Shown in pieces: positions 53,355-62,562 of a stretch of DNA of 64,000 bases. The DNA comes from Cupriavidus taiwanensis LMG 19424. Its GTDB lineage: Bacteria; Pseudomonadota; Gammaproteobacteria; Burkholderiales; Burkholderiaceae. The stretch lies in assembly GCF_000069785.1 (NCBI RefSeq), contig NC_010528.1, positions 2,728,001 through 2,792,000 of the forward strand, given 5' to 3'. The notes beneath the pieces are model-generated. The model was given only the letters and a program-made list of their open reading frames with translations. It did not search any database and was not told the origin of the DNA. Every line of letters begins with the position of its first letter. The stretch's first letter is position 1. Position numbers and translations under genes: made by a program.

Positions 53355-53722
53355 TTGAGTATCCGTTTGAAGCTGTTGTAGTGGTCTTCCGTGTAGTAAC
53401 AATCGTTGGCGGCGCGCTGTTCCCCGCCGCAGACGATCCGCTTGGCTCCCCGGTTCCGGCTCCTGGCGCTCTTGACCGTGTATTCGCGGTAATAGCCGCG
53501 TTCTCTTTGCGGCAGGATGCGTTCGTAATTGCCGAATCGGGAACCGTCCTTGTCATACGGGAACGGGCCGCCGGCTTCGATGCGCTCCAGGGTCTGCCGT
53601 GCTTCATTGGGCAACTGCTGCACTGCAATGGTTCCCAGCCCTTCGGTCTGCGCCTGGCGTGCCAGCGTCGGCTGCGCCAGGGCCAGCACCAGCGCCGCGC
53701 CGGTCAGGGACCGGGCCAGCAT
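53351..53722 (-). CDS. Secreted guanyl-specific (barnase/RNase Sa-type) ribonuclease
   Basis: A 123-residue protein with a signal peptide (ALVLALAQPTLARQA). The mature domain has FGNYERILPQRERGYYREYTV with catalytic Glu ~80, RNRGAKRIVCGG with Arg ~95, and EDHYNSFKRI with His ~114, the Glu-Arg-His triad of microbial N1/T1-type RNases. Two Cys (~98, 108) may form a disulphide. Alternative starts exist further upstream in frame (a GTG ~50 bases up and several ATGs), which would extend the N-terminus; I chose the ATG that starts a normal signal peptide. It overlaps the barstar gene, the classical nuclease-inhibitor arrangement. Confidence 0.85.
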   Translation of the reverse strand: MLARSLTGAALVLALAQPTLARQAQTEGLGTIAVQQLPNEARQTLERIEAGGPFPYDKDGSRFGNYERILPQRERGYYREYTVKSARSRNRGAKRIVCGGEQRAANDCYYTEDHYNSFKRILK

Positions 53723-54041
53723 GCGCGTTGCCTGCCGCGTCGGAGAAACTTGGAAACCCACGTTGCTTGTCTTGGTTGAACCGGAAATCGAGCCTGCCGC
53801 TGGTTGGGTAGACGATCTGTCCGGGCCACCCTGGCCTGCCCCTCTGCGCTGCGTGAAGCGTCGCGCGAGGAATACCGGCCGCACCGGGGCGCTCATGGCG
53901 AGCGCCTGTATCAAAGGCGTAAGGTTACGCGCATGCACGCAATTAATCAATCCCGGCTCTGTTGCAGCGCGATTTCTTCAATTGTTTCAACATGTTAAGC
54001 GTATGTGTGCGCATACTAACCGCTACCGCGCGGCGACAAAA
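53723..54041. other. Upstream region of the RNase gene
   Basis: About 320 bases. The part at ~53935-54010 is AT-richer and includes AACATGTT-like and CAATTG palindromes that could hold promoter elements. In-frame codons continue upstream of the chosen RNase start to 53950, but the composition gives no family match. Confidence 0.35.
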
Positions 54042-54063
54042 AAAGCCGGGCGAACCCGGCTTT
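54042..54063 (-). terminator. Terminator of maeB
   Basis: AAAGCCGGG-CGAA-CCCGGCTTT followed on the minus strand by further T residues, ~38 bases past the maeB stop. Confidence 0.93.
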
Positions 54064-54100
54064 CCGTCATATTGGCCCGCGTGGAGCCAGCGCCCGCGGC

Positions 54101-56422
54101 TTAGCGCTTCGCGGCAGCGTCGACGACCACCAGCGACGTCATGTTGACGATCCGGCGCACCGTCGCCGACGGGGTCAGGATATGCACCGGTGCCTTCACG
54201 CCCAGCAGGATCGGACCGATCGCAACGTTGTTGCCCGCGGCAACCTTCAGCAGGTTGTACGAGATGTTGGCCGCGTCGATGTTCGGGCACACCAGCAGGT
54301 TGGCTTCACCCTTGAGCGTGCCGTCCGGCACCAGCTGGTCGCGCAGCTTCTGGTCGAGGGCGCAGTCGCCGTGCATTTCGCCGTCGATCTCCAGGTCGGG
54401 CGCCTGCTCACGCAGGATGGCGAGGGTTTCACGCATCTTGCGCGCCGAAGGCGCCTCGGACGAGCCGAAATTCGAATGCGACAACAGGCCAACCTTCGGC
54501 TCGATGCCGAAGCGCTTGAGTTCCTCGGCGGCCATCAGCGTGATCGCGGCCAGTTCCTCGGCGCTCGGGTCGACGTTGACGTGCGTGTCCACCAGGAAGA
54601 TCTGGCGACCCGGCAGCACCAGGCCGTTCATCGCCGCATAGACCTTGTTGGTGCCGCCCAGCACCTGGTCGATATAGCGCAGGTGCGCCGCGGTGTTGCT
54701 GACGGTGCCGCAGATCATGCCGTCGGCCTCGCCCTTGTGCACCAGCATCGCGCCGATCAGCGTGGTGCGGCGGCGCATTTCCAGCTTGGCGTACTGGGGC
54801 GTGATGCCCTGGCGCGCCATCATGCGGTAGTAGGCGTCGGAATAGTCGCGGAAGCGCTCGTCGTGTTCCGGGTTGACCACGGTGAAGTCCACGCCGGCGC
54901 GCAGGCGCAGGCCGAAGCGCTCGATGCGGTGCTGCAGCACGGCGGGGCGGCCGATCAGGATCGGGTTGGCCAGCTTTTCGTCGACGATCACCTGCACGGC
55001 GCGCAGCACGCGCTCTTCCTCGCCCTCGGCGAAGACGATGCGCTTCTTGTCCATCTCGACCTTGCGCGCGGCGGCGTAGATCGGCTTCATCACCGTGCCC
55101 GAGTGGTACACGAACTGCTGCAGTTGCAGGCGGTACGCGTCCATGTCCTCGATCGGGCGGGCGGCCACGCCGGACTTCATCGCGGCTTCGGCCACGGCCG
55201 GCGCCACCTTGACGATCAGGCGCGGGTCGAACGGCTTCGGAATCAGGTATTCCGGACCGAACGACAGATCCTGGATGCCGTAGGCGGTGGCGACGATGTC
55301 GCTCTGTTCCTGGCGCGCCAGTTCAGCCAGCGCATTGGCCGCGGCGATTTCCATCTCGCGCGTGATGGTGGTGGCGCCGCAGTCCAGCGCGCCACGGAAG
55401 ATGAACGGGAAGCACAGGACGTTGTTGACCTGGTTCGGGTAGTCGGTGCGGCCGGTGGCCATCACCGCGTCCGGACGCACTTCCTTGACCAGTTCCGGCG
55501 CGATTTCCGGATTCGGGTTGGCCAGAGCCAGCACCAGCGGCTTGTCGGCCATGCGCTGGACCATGTCCTGCTTGAGCACGCCCGCTGCGGACAGGCCCAG
55601 GAAGATGTCGGCGCCGTCGATCACTTCGCCCAGCTTGCGCTTGTCGGTCTTTTGCGAGAAGCGGGCCTTCTCGGGGTCCATCAGCTCGGTACGGCCCTCG
55701 TAGACCACGCCGGCCAGGTCGGTCACCCAGATGTTCTCGATCGGCAGGCCGATGTCGACCAGCAGGTCCAGGCAGGCCAGCGCGGCGGCGCCGGCGCCCG
55801 AGGCCACCAGCTTGACCTTGGCGATGTCCTTGCCGACCACCTTCAGGCCATTGATGATGGCCGCGGCCACCACGATGGCGGTGCCGTGCTGGTCGTCGTG
55901 GAAGACGGGGATCTTCATCTTCTCGCGCAGCTTGCGCTCGACGTAGAAGCACTCCGGTGCCTTGATGTCTTCCAGGTTGATGCCACCGAAGGTGGGCTCC
56001 AGCGCGGCGATGATCTGGACCAGCTTTTCCGGGTCCTTCTCGTCGATTTCGATATCGAACACGTCGATACCGGCAAACTTCTTGAACAGCCCGGCCTTGC
56101 CCTCCATCACCGGCTTGGATGCCGCGGCGCCAATGTCGCCCAGGCCCAGCACGGCGGTGCCGTTGGTGATCACGGCGACCAGGTTGCCACGCGCGGTGTA
56201 GCGGAACGAGTTGGCGGGATCGGAAACGATTTCTTCACAGGCCGCGGCCACGCCGGGCGAATACGCCAGGGCCAGGTCGCGCTGGTTCGACAGCGGCTTG
56301 GTGGGCGTGACCGAGATCTTGCCGGGAGTCGGAAACTCGTGATACTCGAGCGCCGCTTTGCGCAGCGCCTCGCGCTGCTGCTGTTTCAGATCGTCTTGGG
56401 ACGGGGACTGTGGGCTGGTCAT
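54101..56422 (-). CDS. maeB: NADP-dependent malic enzyme with C-terminal phosphotransacetylase-like domain
   Basis: A 773-residue two-domain protein. Residues ~1-430 are malic enzyme: [53 protein letters not shown], and the NAD(P) fold [16 protein letters not shown]. Residues ~435-773 resemble phosphate acetyltransferase ([37 protein letters not shown]), which in MaeB is regulatory and binds acetyl-CoA. GGAAG precedes the ATG at 56422. Its promoter holds a palindromic operator (56521-56549). Confidence 0.96.
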   Translation of the reverse strand: MTSPQSPSQDDLKQQQREALRKAALEYHEFPTPGKISVTPTKPLSNQRDLALAYSPGVAAACEEIVSDPANSFRYTARGNLVAVITNGTAVLGLGDIGAAASKPVMEGKAGLFKKFAGIDVFDIEIDEKDPEKLVQIIAALEPTFGGINLEDIKAPECFYVERKLREKMKIPVFHDDQHGTAIVVAAAIINGLKVVGKDIAKVKLVASGAGAAALACLDLLVDIGLPIENIWVTDLAGVVYEGRTELMDPEKARFSQKTDKRKLGEVIDGADIFLGLSAAGVLKQDMVQRMADKPLVLALANPNPEIAPELVKEVRPDAVMATGRTDYPNQVNNVLCFPFIFRGALDCGATTITREMEIAAANALAELARQEQSDIVATAYGIQDLSFGPEYLIPKPFDPRLIVKVAPAVAEAAMKSGVAARPIEDMDAYRLQLQQFVYHSGTVMKPIYAAARKVEMDKKRIVFAEGEEERVLRAVQVIVDEKLANPILIGRPAVLQHRIERFGLRLRAGVDFTVVNPEHDERFRDYSDAYYRMMARQGITPQYAKLEMRRRTTLIGAMLVHKGEADGMICGTVSNTAAHLRYIDQVLGGTNKVYAAMNGLVLPGRQIFLVDTHVNVDPSAEELAAITLMAAEELKRFGIEPKVGLLSHSNFGSSEAPSARKMRETLAILREQAPDLEIDGEMHGDCALDQKLRDQLVPDGTLKGEANLLVCPNIDAANISYNLLKVAAGNNVAIGPILLGVKAPVHILTPSATVRRIVNMTSLVVVDAAAKR

Positions 56423-56520
56423 CGGCGCATCTTCCAATCGGTGGAGCCGTCATTGACAAGGCGGGGACGATCGGCGGACCGGCTCCACGCGTCCGCCCTT
56501 CTCTTCCTTTGGAACCCCGC

Positions 56521-56549
56521 ATTTTATATAGTGAAAAACTATTTCACAA
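56521..56549 (-). promoter_or_regulatory. maeB promoter with an internal palindromic operator
   Basis: On the minus strand TTGTGA (plus 56544-56549) and TAAAAT (plus 56521-56526) are spaced by exactly 17 bp. Between them lies GTGAAA-N5-TTTCAC (56531-56547), a perfect dyad overlapping the -35, which looks like a repressor site. The regulator is not identifiable from this window. Confidence 0.6.
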
Positions 56550-56583
56550 TAAGCCTTTTGCTTGGGGCACCTTTGCGATTCGG

Positions 56584-56589
56584 TACAAT
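56584..56589 (+). promoter_or_regulatory. Possible -10 box for thiL
   Basis: TACAAT on the plus strand with TTGGGG 16 bp upstream; would give a leader of about 215 bases before thiL, starting with a GCCCC-GGGGC hairpin. I see no gene in that leader. Weak -35. Confidence 0.35.
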
Positions 56590-56813
56590 ATGCCCCATCC
56601 TCCGGGGCAATACCAGCAAGCGTAGCGCCGGTACGCTGAAGCAGCGCAGCGCATGGCGGTCATGGCTGTGATGCGCGGCAGTATCTTGCTGAAACGCCGG
56701 TTGCAACCCATGCTGACGCTGCGCTCCCTTTTCGGGATCCGCCGGCAAACGCCATGGATCTCCCCCGAAAATCGCCGTCATCCCAGCCGCCCGCCCCGGG
56801 CAGCCTGTCTACA

Positions 56814-57794
56814 ATGCCCCACGTCCAGCCCGCCCAGCTTTCCGAGTTCGACCTGATCCGCCGCTATTTCACCCGGCCGGTACGCAAGGCCGCGCTCGGC
56901 GTGGGCGACGACTGCGCGCTGGTCGAGGGCCGTCCTGGCCACCACCTGGCGATCAGCACCGACATGCTGGTCAGCGGCCGGCATTTTTTCCCGGATGTCG
57001 CACCGCGCGCGCTTGGCCACAAGGCGCTGGCCGTGAACCTGTCGGACCTGGCCGCCATGGGCGCCGAGCCCCGCGCCTTCACGCTGGCCCTGGCCCTGCC
57101 GGAAGCCGAGCCCGAGTGGCTGGCCGAGCTGGCCGGCGGCATGCTGGCGCTGGCCGACGAGCACGGCTGCGAACTGGTGGGGGGCGATACCACCCGCGGG
57201 CCGCTGACGCTGTCGCTGACGGTATTCGGCGACGTGCCGCTGCGCGCGGCGCTGCGCCGCGACGCCGCCCGCCCGGGCGACGATATCTGGGTCTCGGGCA
57301 CGCTGGGCGATGCGCGCCTGGCGCTGGGCGATTGCCGCGGCGAATGGCTGCTGCCCGAACCCGAATTCACCCAGGTCCGGCCGCGGATGGACACACCCAC
57401 GCCACGGGTGGCACTGGGCATGGCCTTGCGTGGCGTGGCGCACGCCGCACTTGATATTTCAGACGGCCTGGTGGGCGACCTCGGCCATATCCTGTCGCGT
57501 TCGCAGGTGGGCGCGCTGGTCGATGTCGACGCCCTGCCGCGCTCGGCCGTGCTGGCCGGCCAGCCTGAGGCGATCCAGCGCGAATGCGTGCTGGCCGGCG
57601 GCGACGACTACGAGCTGTGCTTCACCGCGCCGGCGGGGCAACGCGACGCCATTGCCGCGATCGGCGAGCGGCTGGCGCTGCCATTGACGCGCGTCGGCGC
57701 GATCACGCCCGAGCCCGGGCTGCGGCTGGTCGACCGCGCCGGCAACCCGACCCGTTACGAGGGCGCCAGCTTCGACCACTTCGCCGCCCCCTGA
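56814..57794 (+). CDS. thiL: Thiamine-monophosphate kinase
   Basis: A 326-residue ATP-grasp-like PurM-fold kinase that makes thiamine pyrophosphate. Visible motifs are SEFDLIRRYFTRP, LGVGDDCALV, ISTDMLVSGRHFFPD, NLSDLAAMGAEPRAF and LVGGDTTRGPL. The start at 56814 is where the family usually begins; an ATG 60 bases upstream would add an unconserved tail. It is followed by pgpA and pncC in the same direction. Confidence 0.94.
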   Translation: MPHVQPAQLSEFDLIRRYFTRPVRKAALGVGDDCALVEGRPGHHLAISTDMLVSGRHFFPDVAPRALGHKALAVNLSDLAAMGAEPRAFTLALALPEAEPEWLAELAGGMLALADEHGCELVGGDTTRGPLTLSLTVFGDVPLRAALRRDAARPGDDIWVSGTLGDARLALGDCRGEWLLPEPEFTQVRPRMDTPTPRVALGMALRGVAHAALDISDGLVGDLGHILSRSQVGALVDVDALPRSAVLAGQPEAIQRECVLAGGDDYELCFTAPAGQRDAIAAIGERLALPLTRVGAITPEPGLRLVDRAGNPTRYEGASFDHFAAP

Positions 57795-57919
57795 CACCGG
57801 GTCACAGGCATGTCATGATGCCGGCATCGGCGCCTGCGCGGGTACGGGAGTCCCGCACGCATTGCAGCGCAAGCCGGCCATAACCATAAGCCGTATCCGC
57901 ATCACACGAGCCAACTTTG

Positions 57920-58486
57920 ATGTCCACATTCCCTCCCGGGGCCGCGCCGCGCGACCCCGCCCTGACCCTGGAAGCCGGCCAGACCGTCAAGGTCACGCGC
58001 CCGAGCGCGCGCTTCATGCTGGCCCATCCGGCACACCTGATCGCCTTCGGCTTCGGCTCGGGCCTGTCGCCGGTCGGTCCCGGCACCGTGGGCACGCTCT
58101 ACGCGTGGCTGTCGTTCGTGGTGATTTCGCTGTGGATCGAGCCCGCCACCTGGCTGTGGATCATCAGCGGCGGCTTCGTCGTGGGCCTGTGGGCGTGCGC
58201 CCGCACCGCGCGCGACATGGGCGTGCACGACCACGGCAGCATGGTCTGGGACGAGATCGTGGCGTTCTGGCTGGTGCTGGCCTTTGTCATGCCGACCGGC
58301 TTCTGGGGCCAGTTTGCCGCGTTCCTGTGGTTCCGGTTGTTCGATATCGCCAAGCCGGCGCCGATCGGCCACTATGACCGCACGTTGAAAGGCCCCGGCC
58401 TGCGCGGCGGCTTCGGCGTGATGTTCGACGACATCTTCGCGGCGTTCTACACGCTGCTGGTGTTTGCCCTGTGGCGTTCGTTCTGA
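57920..58486 (+). CDS. pgpA: Phosphatidylglycerophosphatase A
   Basis: A 188-residue membrane phosphatase that converts phosphatidylglycerophosphate to phosphatidylglycerol. PgpA signatures are LIAFGFGSGLSPVGPGTVGTL, HDHGSMVWDEIVAFWL (metal-binding acidic residues) and FRLFDIAKPAPIG. Several hydrophobic helices are visible. I use the ATG at 57920, directly after an in-frame TTG. Lies between thiL and pncC, a common beta-/gamma-proteobacterial order. Confidence 0.95.
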   Translation: MSTFPPGAAPRDPALTLEAGQTVKVTRPSARFMLAHPAHLIAFGFGSGLSPVGPGTVGTLYAWLSFVVISLWIEPATWLWIISGGFVVGLWACARTARDMGVHDHGSMVWDEIVAFWLVLAFVMPTGFWGQFAAFLWFRLFDIAKPAPIGHYDRTLKGPGLRGGFGVMFDDIFAAFYTLLVFALWRSF

Positions 58487-58532
58487 GCGGCGCACGCCAA
58501 ACTGATTCCCCCAAACAACCCCTGCACCCATC

Positions 58533-59030
58533 ATGTCCGTCAGCCGCCTGCTCGACCAGCTCGCCATCCAGGCCGGCGTCGCCCTTGCCGACAAATCCCT
58601 GATGCTGGCCACCGCCGAATCCTGCACCGGCGGCCTTGTGGCCGCGGCCATTACCGACGTGTCAGGCTCGTCGGGCTGGTTCGAGCGCGGCTTCGTCACG
58701 TATTCCAACGAGGCCAAATCGACCATGCTGGGGGTGCCGGCCAAGCTGATCCGCGATCACGGCGCGGTCAGCGAAGAGGTCGCACGCGCGATGGCGGAAG
58801 GGGCGCTGCTGAACAGCCGCGCGCAGGTGTCGCTGTCGATCACCGGCGTCGCCGGCCCCAACGGCGGCACCCCGGAAAAGCCCGTGGGCATGGTGTGCTT
58901 TGGCTGGAGCAACCGCATCACCACCATCGTCGAGACCCAGCGCTTTCCTGGAGACCGCGCACAGATCCGTCGCCAGGCGGCCGAGCACGCGATGCGGGGC
59001 CTGGTGGAGTTGCTGCGCAACGAGGCCTGA
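58533..59030 (+). CDS. pncC: Nicotinamide-nucleotide amidase (CinA C-terminal family)
   Basis: A 165-residue CinA-type amidase that deamidates NMN in pyridine nucleotide recycling. LMLATAESCTGGLVAAAITDVSGSSGWFERGFVTYSN carries the active-site Ser and flanking Tyr/Lys; SITGVAGPNGGTPEKPVGMVCFG is the second signature. It is the stand-alone domain without the N-terminal MoCF-like part. A terminator follows immediately. Confidence 0.95.
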   Translation: MSVSRLLDQLAIQAGVALADKSLMLATAESCTGGLVAAAITDVSGSSGWFERGFVTYSNEAKSTMLGVPAKLIRDHGAVSEEVARAMAEGALLNSRAQVSLSITGVAGPNGGTPEKPVGMVCFGWSNRITTIVETQRFPGDRAQIRRQAAEHAMRGLVELLRNEA

Positions 59031-59060
59031 AGACGATGCCGTCGCAAGCCGCTCAAACGA

Positions 59061-59090
59061 AAAACCGCGCCAGCAGGCGCGGTTTTTTTT
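59061..59090. terminator. Bidirectional terminator between pncC and pyrF
   Basis: AAAACCGCGCC-AGCA-GGCGCGGTTTT with a T8 tract on the plus strand and an A-rich flank on the other. Confidence 0.94.
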
Positions 59091-59107
59091 CGTGCCGCGT
59101 GCGGCGC

Positions 59108-59926
59108 TCAGCCGTGGCGGTAGCGGTTGATGGTTTCCCGCGTCTGCAGCGCGACGTTGCGCGCCGCCGCCGCGAAGTCTTTCTCGCGGCTGGCGTAAAG
59201 GATGGCGCGCGATGAATTGATCATCATGCCGGTGCCGTCGGCGGTGCGCCCGGCCTTCACCGTGGCCTCGATATCGCCGCCCTGGGCGCCGATGCCGGGA
59301 ATCAGCAGCGGCATGTCGCCGACGATCTGGCGCACGCGCGCAATCTCGTTGGGGAAGGTCGCGCCGACCACCAGGCCCATCTGGCCGGTGGTATTCCAGC
59401 GCTCGCGCGCGGCTTCTGCCACCAGCTGGTACAGCGGCTTGCCGTCGACCTGCAGGAACTGCACGTCCGAACCGCCCGGGTTGGAGGTGCGGCACAGCAC
59501 GATCACGCCGCGCTCCGGGTAGGCCAGATAGGGCTGCATCGAGTCGAAGCCCATGTACGGGCTGACCGTGACCGCATCGGCCTTGTAACGCTCGAAGGCC
59601 TCCAGCGCATAGTGCTCGGCGGTCGAGCCGATGTCGCCGCGCTTGGCGTCCAGGATCACCGGAATGCCGGGGTGGGCATCGTGGATATAGTGGATCAGCT
59701 GCTCGAGCTGGTCTTCGGCGCGCTGAGAATGGAAGTAGGCGATCTGCGGCTTGAAGGCGCAGACCAGGTCCGCGGTGGCGTCGACGATCTCGCGGCAGAA
59801 CGAGAAGATGGCGCCGCCGGCCCCCGTCAGGGACAGCGGCAGCTTGTGCGGGTCAGGATCGAGCCCGACGCACAGGAGGGAATCGTTGCGCTGCCAGGCG
59901 GCAGCCAGCTGCTCGGTGAAGGTCAT
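59108..59926 (-). CDS. pyrF: Orotidine-5'-phosphate decarboxylase (type 2)
   Basis: A 272-residue enzyme that makes UMP. The type-2 (longer) form is recognised by [15 protein letters not shown], the catalytic [18 protein letters not shown] (Asp-Lys-x-x-Asp), and [17 protein letters not shown], which contains the phosphate-binding loop. Length suits the type-2 family. Single gene converging on pncC and divergent from the EamA transporter. Confidence 0.96.
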   Translation of the reverse strand: MTFTEQLAAAWQRNDSLLCVGLDPDPHKLPLSLTGAGGAIFSFCREIVDATADLVCAFKPQIAYFHSQRAEDQLEQLIHYIHDAHPGIPVILDAKRGDIGSTAEHYALEAFERYKADAVTVSPYMGFDSMQPYLAYPERGVIVLCRTSNPGGSDVQFLQVDGKPLYQLVAEAARERWNTTGQMGLVVGATFPNEIARVRQIVGDMPLLIPGIGAQGGDIEATVKAGRTADGTGMMINSSRAILYASREKDFAAAARNVALQTRETINRYRHG

Positions 59927-60134
59927 GGGTACTCGGAATATCCTGGTGGCGCCGGCGCCTCATCGTGAGGCCATCGTTGGCCGATGGACGCGGCCGGCGC
60001 GGTTGGCCGCAGCGGCGTGAAAACCTTTCATCCCTGCAGCATATGTCGCTTTCGGCAATTTTACCCGCTGCGTGCTATCGTTTTGCGCTTCGTCGCAAAA
60101 CAATGCGCGGCATCCCGCACAGCCGCGCCCCGTC

Positions 60135-61034
60135 ATGTCTCTCGATCGCCGCGGTCTTTTCCTGCTTGTCGTGCTGACCCTCGCCTGGGGTATTAACTGG
60201 CCCATCATGAAAGTGGGCGTGGCGCACTTCCCGGCGCTGGGCTTTCGCCTGCTGTGCATGGCCGGCGGCCTGGTGGCGCTGGGGGTGGCGTTGCGGCTGC
60301 GAGGCGATTCGCTGGCCGTGCCGCGGCGCGAATGGGGCACGGTGGTCCGGCTGGCGCTGCCGAACATGGTGGTCTGGCACCTGTTCGCCATCTGCGCGGT
60401 CAAGCTGCTGTCGTCGGGCCGCGCCGCCATCCTGGGCTACACCATGCCGATCTGGGCGGTGGTCTGGGGCCTGGTGTTCTTCCGCGAGCGCATCGGCGCG
60501 TGGGCCTGGCTGGGCATCGGCTGCGCGCTGGCGGGCACGGTGCTGCTGCTGTCCGGCGAGTTCGCCGCGCTGACCGGCAGCCCGGCCGGCACGCTGCTGA
60601 TGCTGCTGGCCGCGGCCGGCTGGGGCTTCGGCACCCAGCTGATGAAGCGCACCCAGACCGACGTGCCCATCGGCGCCATGACCTTCTGGATGCTGGCCGT
60701 GACACTGCCATTCCTGGCACTGGGCACGCTGCTGCTGGAAGACGGCTGGCGCATGCCCACGGCCATCGAATGGGCCGCGATCGCCTACAACGCGGTGGTG
60801 GTCTTCGCCTTCTGCCACCTGGTCTGGTTCGGACTGGCGCGCAGCCTGCCGCCGGTGGTGTCGAGCCTGTCGATCATGTTCATCCCGGTGGTCGGCGTGT
60901 TCTCAGGCATGTGGCTGCTGGGCGAGCAGCCGCACTGGCAGGACTACGCCGCGATCGTGCTGATGTTCCTGGCGCTGTCCTCGGTGATGCTGGCGCCGCT
61001 GCTGTGGCGCCGCCTGCGCGGCGTGCCGGGCTGA
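60135..61034 (+). CDS. EamA/DMT-family transporter
   Basis: A 299-residue inner-membrane protein with about ten hydrophobic helices in two EamA repeats. The first repeat begins LVVLTLAWGINWPIMKVGV; the second begins near AAAGWGFGTQLMKRTQ. The C-terminal VVSSLSIMFIPVVGVFSGMWLLGEQP is a typical EamA stretch. Substrate is unknown; families include amino-acid and nucleotide-sugar exporters. An upstream frame opens earlier, but the start at 60135 gives the usual N-terminus. Confidence 0.9.
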   Translation: MSLDRRGLFLLVVLTLAWGINWPIMKVGVAHFPALGFRLLCMAGGLVALGVALRLRGDSLAVPRREWGTVVRLALPNMVVWHLFAICAVKLLSSGRAAILGYTMPIWAVVWGLVFFRERIGAWAWLGIGCALAGTVLLLSGEFAALTGSPAGTLLMLLAAAGWGFGTQLMKRTQTDVPIGAMTFWMLAVTLPFLALGTLLLEDGWRMPTAIEWAAIAYNAVVVFAFCHLVWFGLARSLPPVVSSLSIMFIPVVGVFSGMWLLGEQPHWQDYAAIVLMFLALSSVMLAPLLWRRLRGVPG

Positions 61035-61096
61035 AACGCGCGGCCATGCCGGGGTCGCGGGCCGGCAACGGCGCGCGCCCGTCGCGGAGATTTCAC

Positions 61097-61126
61097 TTAA
61101 CAAGCCACCCTCCGTTGGGCTACACT
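61097..61126 (+). promoter_or_regulatory. Sigma-70-like promoter for the structured RNA upstream of corA
   Basis: TTAACA (61097-61102) and TACACT (61121-61126) with an 18-bp spacer; start expected near 61133. Confidence 0.6.
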
Positions 61127-61133
61127 CGCGGCC

Positions 61134-61350
61134 ATCACAATCCCGGAGAAATTACGTGGGCAGTAGCATCGGGTGTTCGAGTTGCCGCAGCAACGCTGCG
61201 ACCTCTGCGAATGCCATGTCACTGCGGGCTGCGTAACGACGACCCGCCCGGAGCATCCGGCTCCGCGCTTCGTCGGCCTTGCCCGCAGTCAGAACTGCGG
61301 GCGAGTGTCTTTCCATGCCACCGGCGGCGCCTCCATGCGCGCCCACCGTG
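61134..61350 (+). ncRNA. ssrS: Probable 6S-like structured RNA
   Basis: No gene fits the 555-bp gap between the EamA and corA genes, but the bases fold into a long rod. From the apex outwards: GGAGC/GCTCC (61250-61254 with 61260-61264), CGACGA/TCGTCG (61237-61242 with 61270-61275), CTGCGGGC/GCCCGCAG (61222-61229 with 61281-61288). A large unpaired bubble follows, closed by GCAT/ATGC and GTGGGC/GCCCAC (61156-61161 with 61341-61346). A central bubble closed by a rod of this ~190-base size is the architecture of 6S RNA, which mimics an open promoter and holds RNA polymerase. A promoter lies at 61097-61126. Ends are approximate; the rest of the gap, 61351-61589, shows nothing further. Confidence 0.5.
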
Positions 61351-61589
61351 GCGGATCTTCCCTCTCCCGGCTAGCCAGCCAACCCAGGCAAACGCCATCG
61401 CCTTGTCCGCCCTGCCCCGTGCAGCCGCCGGACAGCGCGATCACGCTTGCCCGTGGCCCGGCCTTGCGCGGCTTGCCGCCGGGCCATGACGGGGCATGAC
61501 GCAATACCTGGGAATGCGGCGAGCCGCCTGCGCTTGTCTTCGCGCTTGTCTTAGTTTTTCGTCGCAATCAGCAATAAGGAATCCCGGGG

Positions 61590-62552
61590 ATGATCAACCT
61601 GTTCGTCCTGCAAAAAGGCCGGCTTGCCCAGGAGCAGGTCGACGAGCGCAATGAGCTGCTGCAGCACAAGCCGATCTGGATCGATGTCGTCAATCCCGAC
61701 GACGAGGAACTGAACTGGATCAAGGAAGCCTATGGCGTCGCCCTTCCTGAACTGGAAGACCTCGGCGACCTGGAAGCGTCCGCCCGCTATTTCGAGGGCG
61801 AGGACGAGAACATCCATATCCGCACCGACTTCCTGCTCGACGAGGAAGAGGTGTCGCGCAACGTGCGCGTGGCCTTCGTGCTGACCAAGGACGTCCTGTT
61901 CTCCATCCACGACGAAGACCTGCCGGTGTTCCGCCTGGTGCGGCTGCGCGCGCGCATGCGCCCGGGCTCGGTGCGCAACGCCAAGGACGTGCTGATGGAC
62001 CTGTACGCGACCGACGCCGAATACTCCGCCGATTCGATCGAGGAAGTCTACGAGCGTCTGGAAGAAGCCAGCCGCCGCGTGCTGGCCGAGAACGTGACCG
62101 ATGCCGCCGCGGCCGACGTGCTGGAAACCATCGCCCGCGAGGAAGACCTGAACGGCCGCATCCGCCGCAACGTGATGGACACGCGCCGCGCGGTGTCGTT
62201 CCTGATGCGCAGCCAGCTGTTGTCGGCCGAGCAGCAGGACGAGGCACGCCAGATCCTGCGCGACATCGACTCGATCGAGAACCACACCGCGTTCCTGTTC
62301 GACAAGATCAACTTCCTGATGGACGCCACCGTCGGTTTCATCAACATCAACCAGAACAAGATCATCAAGCTGTTCTCGGTGGTGTCGGTGGCGCTGATGC
62401 CGCCCACGCTGATCGCCAGCATCTACGGCATGAACTTCAAGTTCATGCCGGAACTGGACTGGGGCGCCGGATATCCGTGGGCGATTGCGCTGATGGCGGT
62501 GTCGGCGGCGATCCCGCTGGTGTATTTCCGCCGCAAGGGGTGGTTGAGCTGA
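61590..62552 (+). CDS. corA: CorA-family magnesium/cobalt transporter
   Basis: A 320-residue pentameric channel. Long cytoplasmic N-terminal region with acidic, helical sequence, then two C-terminal transmembrane helices; the first ends in the selectivity motif YGMNFKFMPE (GMN). The loop after it carries ELDW, and the second helix ends in a basic tail, FRRKGW. AAGGA precedes the ATG. Transport of Mg(II) is by family. Confidence 0.95.
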   Translation: MINLFVLQKGRLAQEQVDERNELLQHKPIWIDVVNPDDEELNWIKEAYGVALPELEDLGDLEASARYFEGEDENIHIRTDFLLDEEEVSRNVRVAFVLTKDVLFSIHDEDLPVFRLVRLRARMRPGSVRNAKDVLMDLYATDAEYSADSIEEVYERLEEASRRVLAENVTDAAAADVLETIAREEDLNGRIRRNVMDTRRAVSFLMRSQLLSAEQQDEARQILRDIDSIENHTAFLFDKINFLMDATVGFININQNKIIKLFSVVSVALMPPTLIASIYGMNFKFMPELDWGAGYPWAIALMAVSAAIPLVYFRRKGWLS

Positions 62553-62562
62553 GGCCGGCGGA

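Noticed and set aside
53723..53950. N-terminal extension of the RNase to 199 residues
   Set aside because: The extension would put a charged, Arg-rich region before the signal peptide; the start at 53722 gives a normal signal peptide. Not excluded fully.
61156..61236. Small ORF from a GTG after GGAGAAA, before corA
   Set aside because: The short frame lies in the strongly paired RNA region and encodes a peptide without family; a structured RNA explains the sequence better.
61152..61346. 64-codon minus-strand frame in the same gap
   Set aside because: No ribosome site, and the sequence is accounted for by RNA stems.
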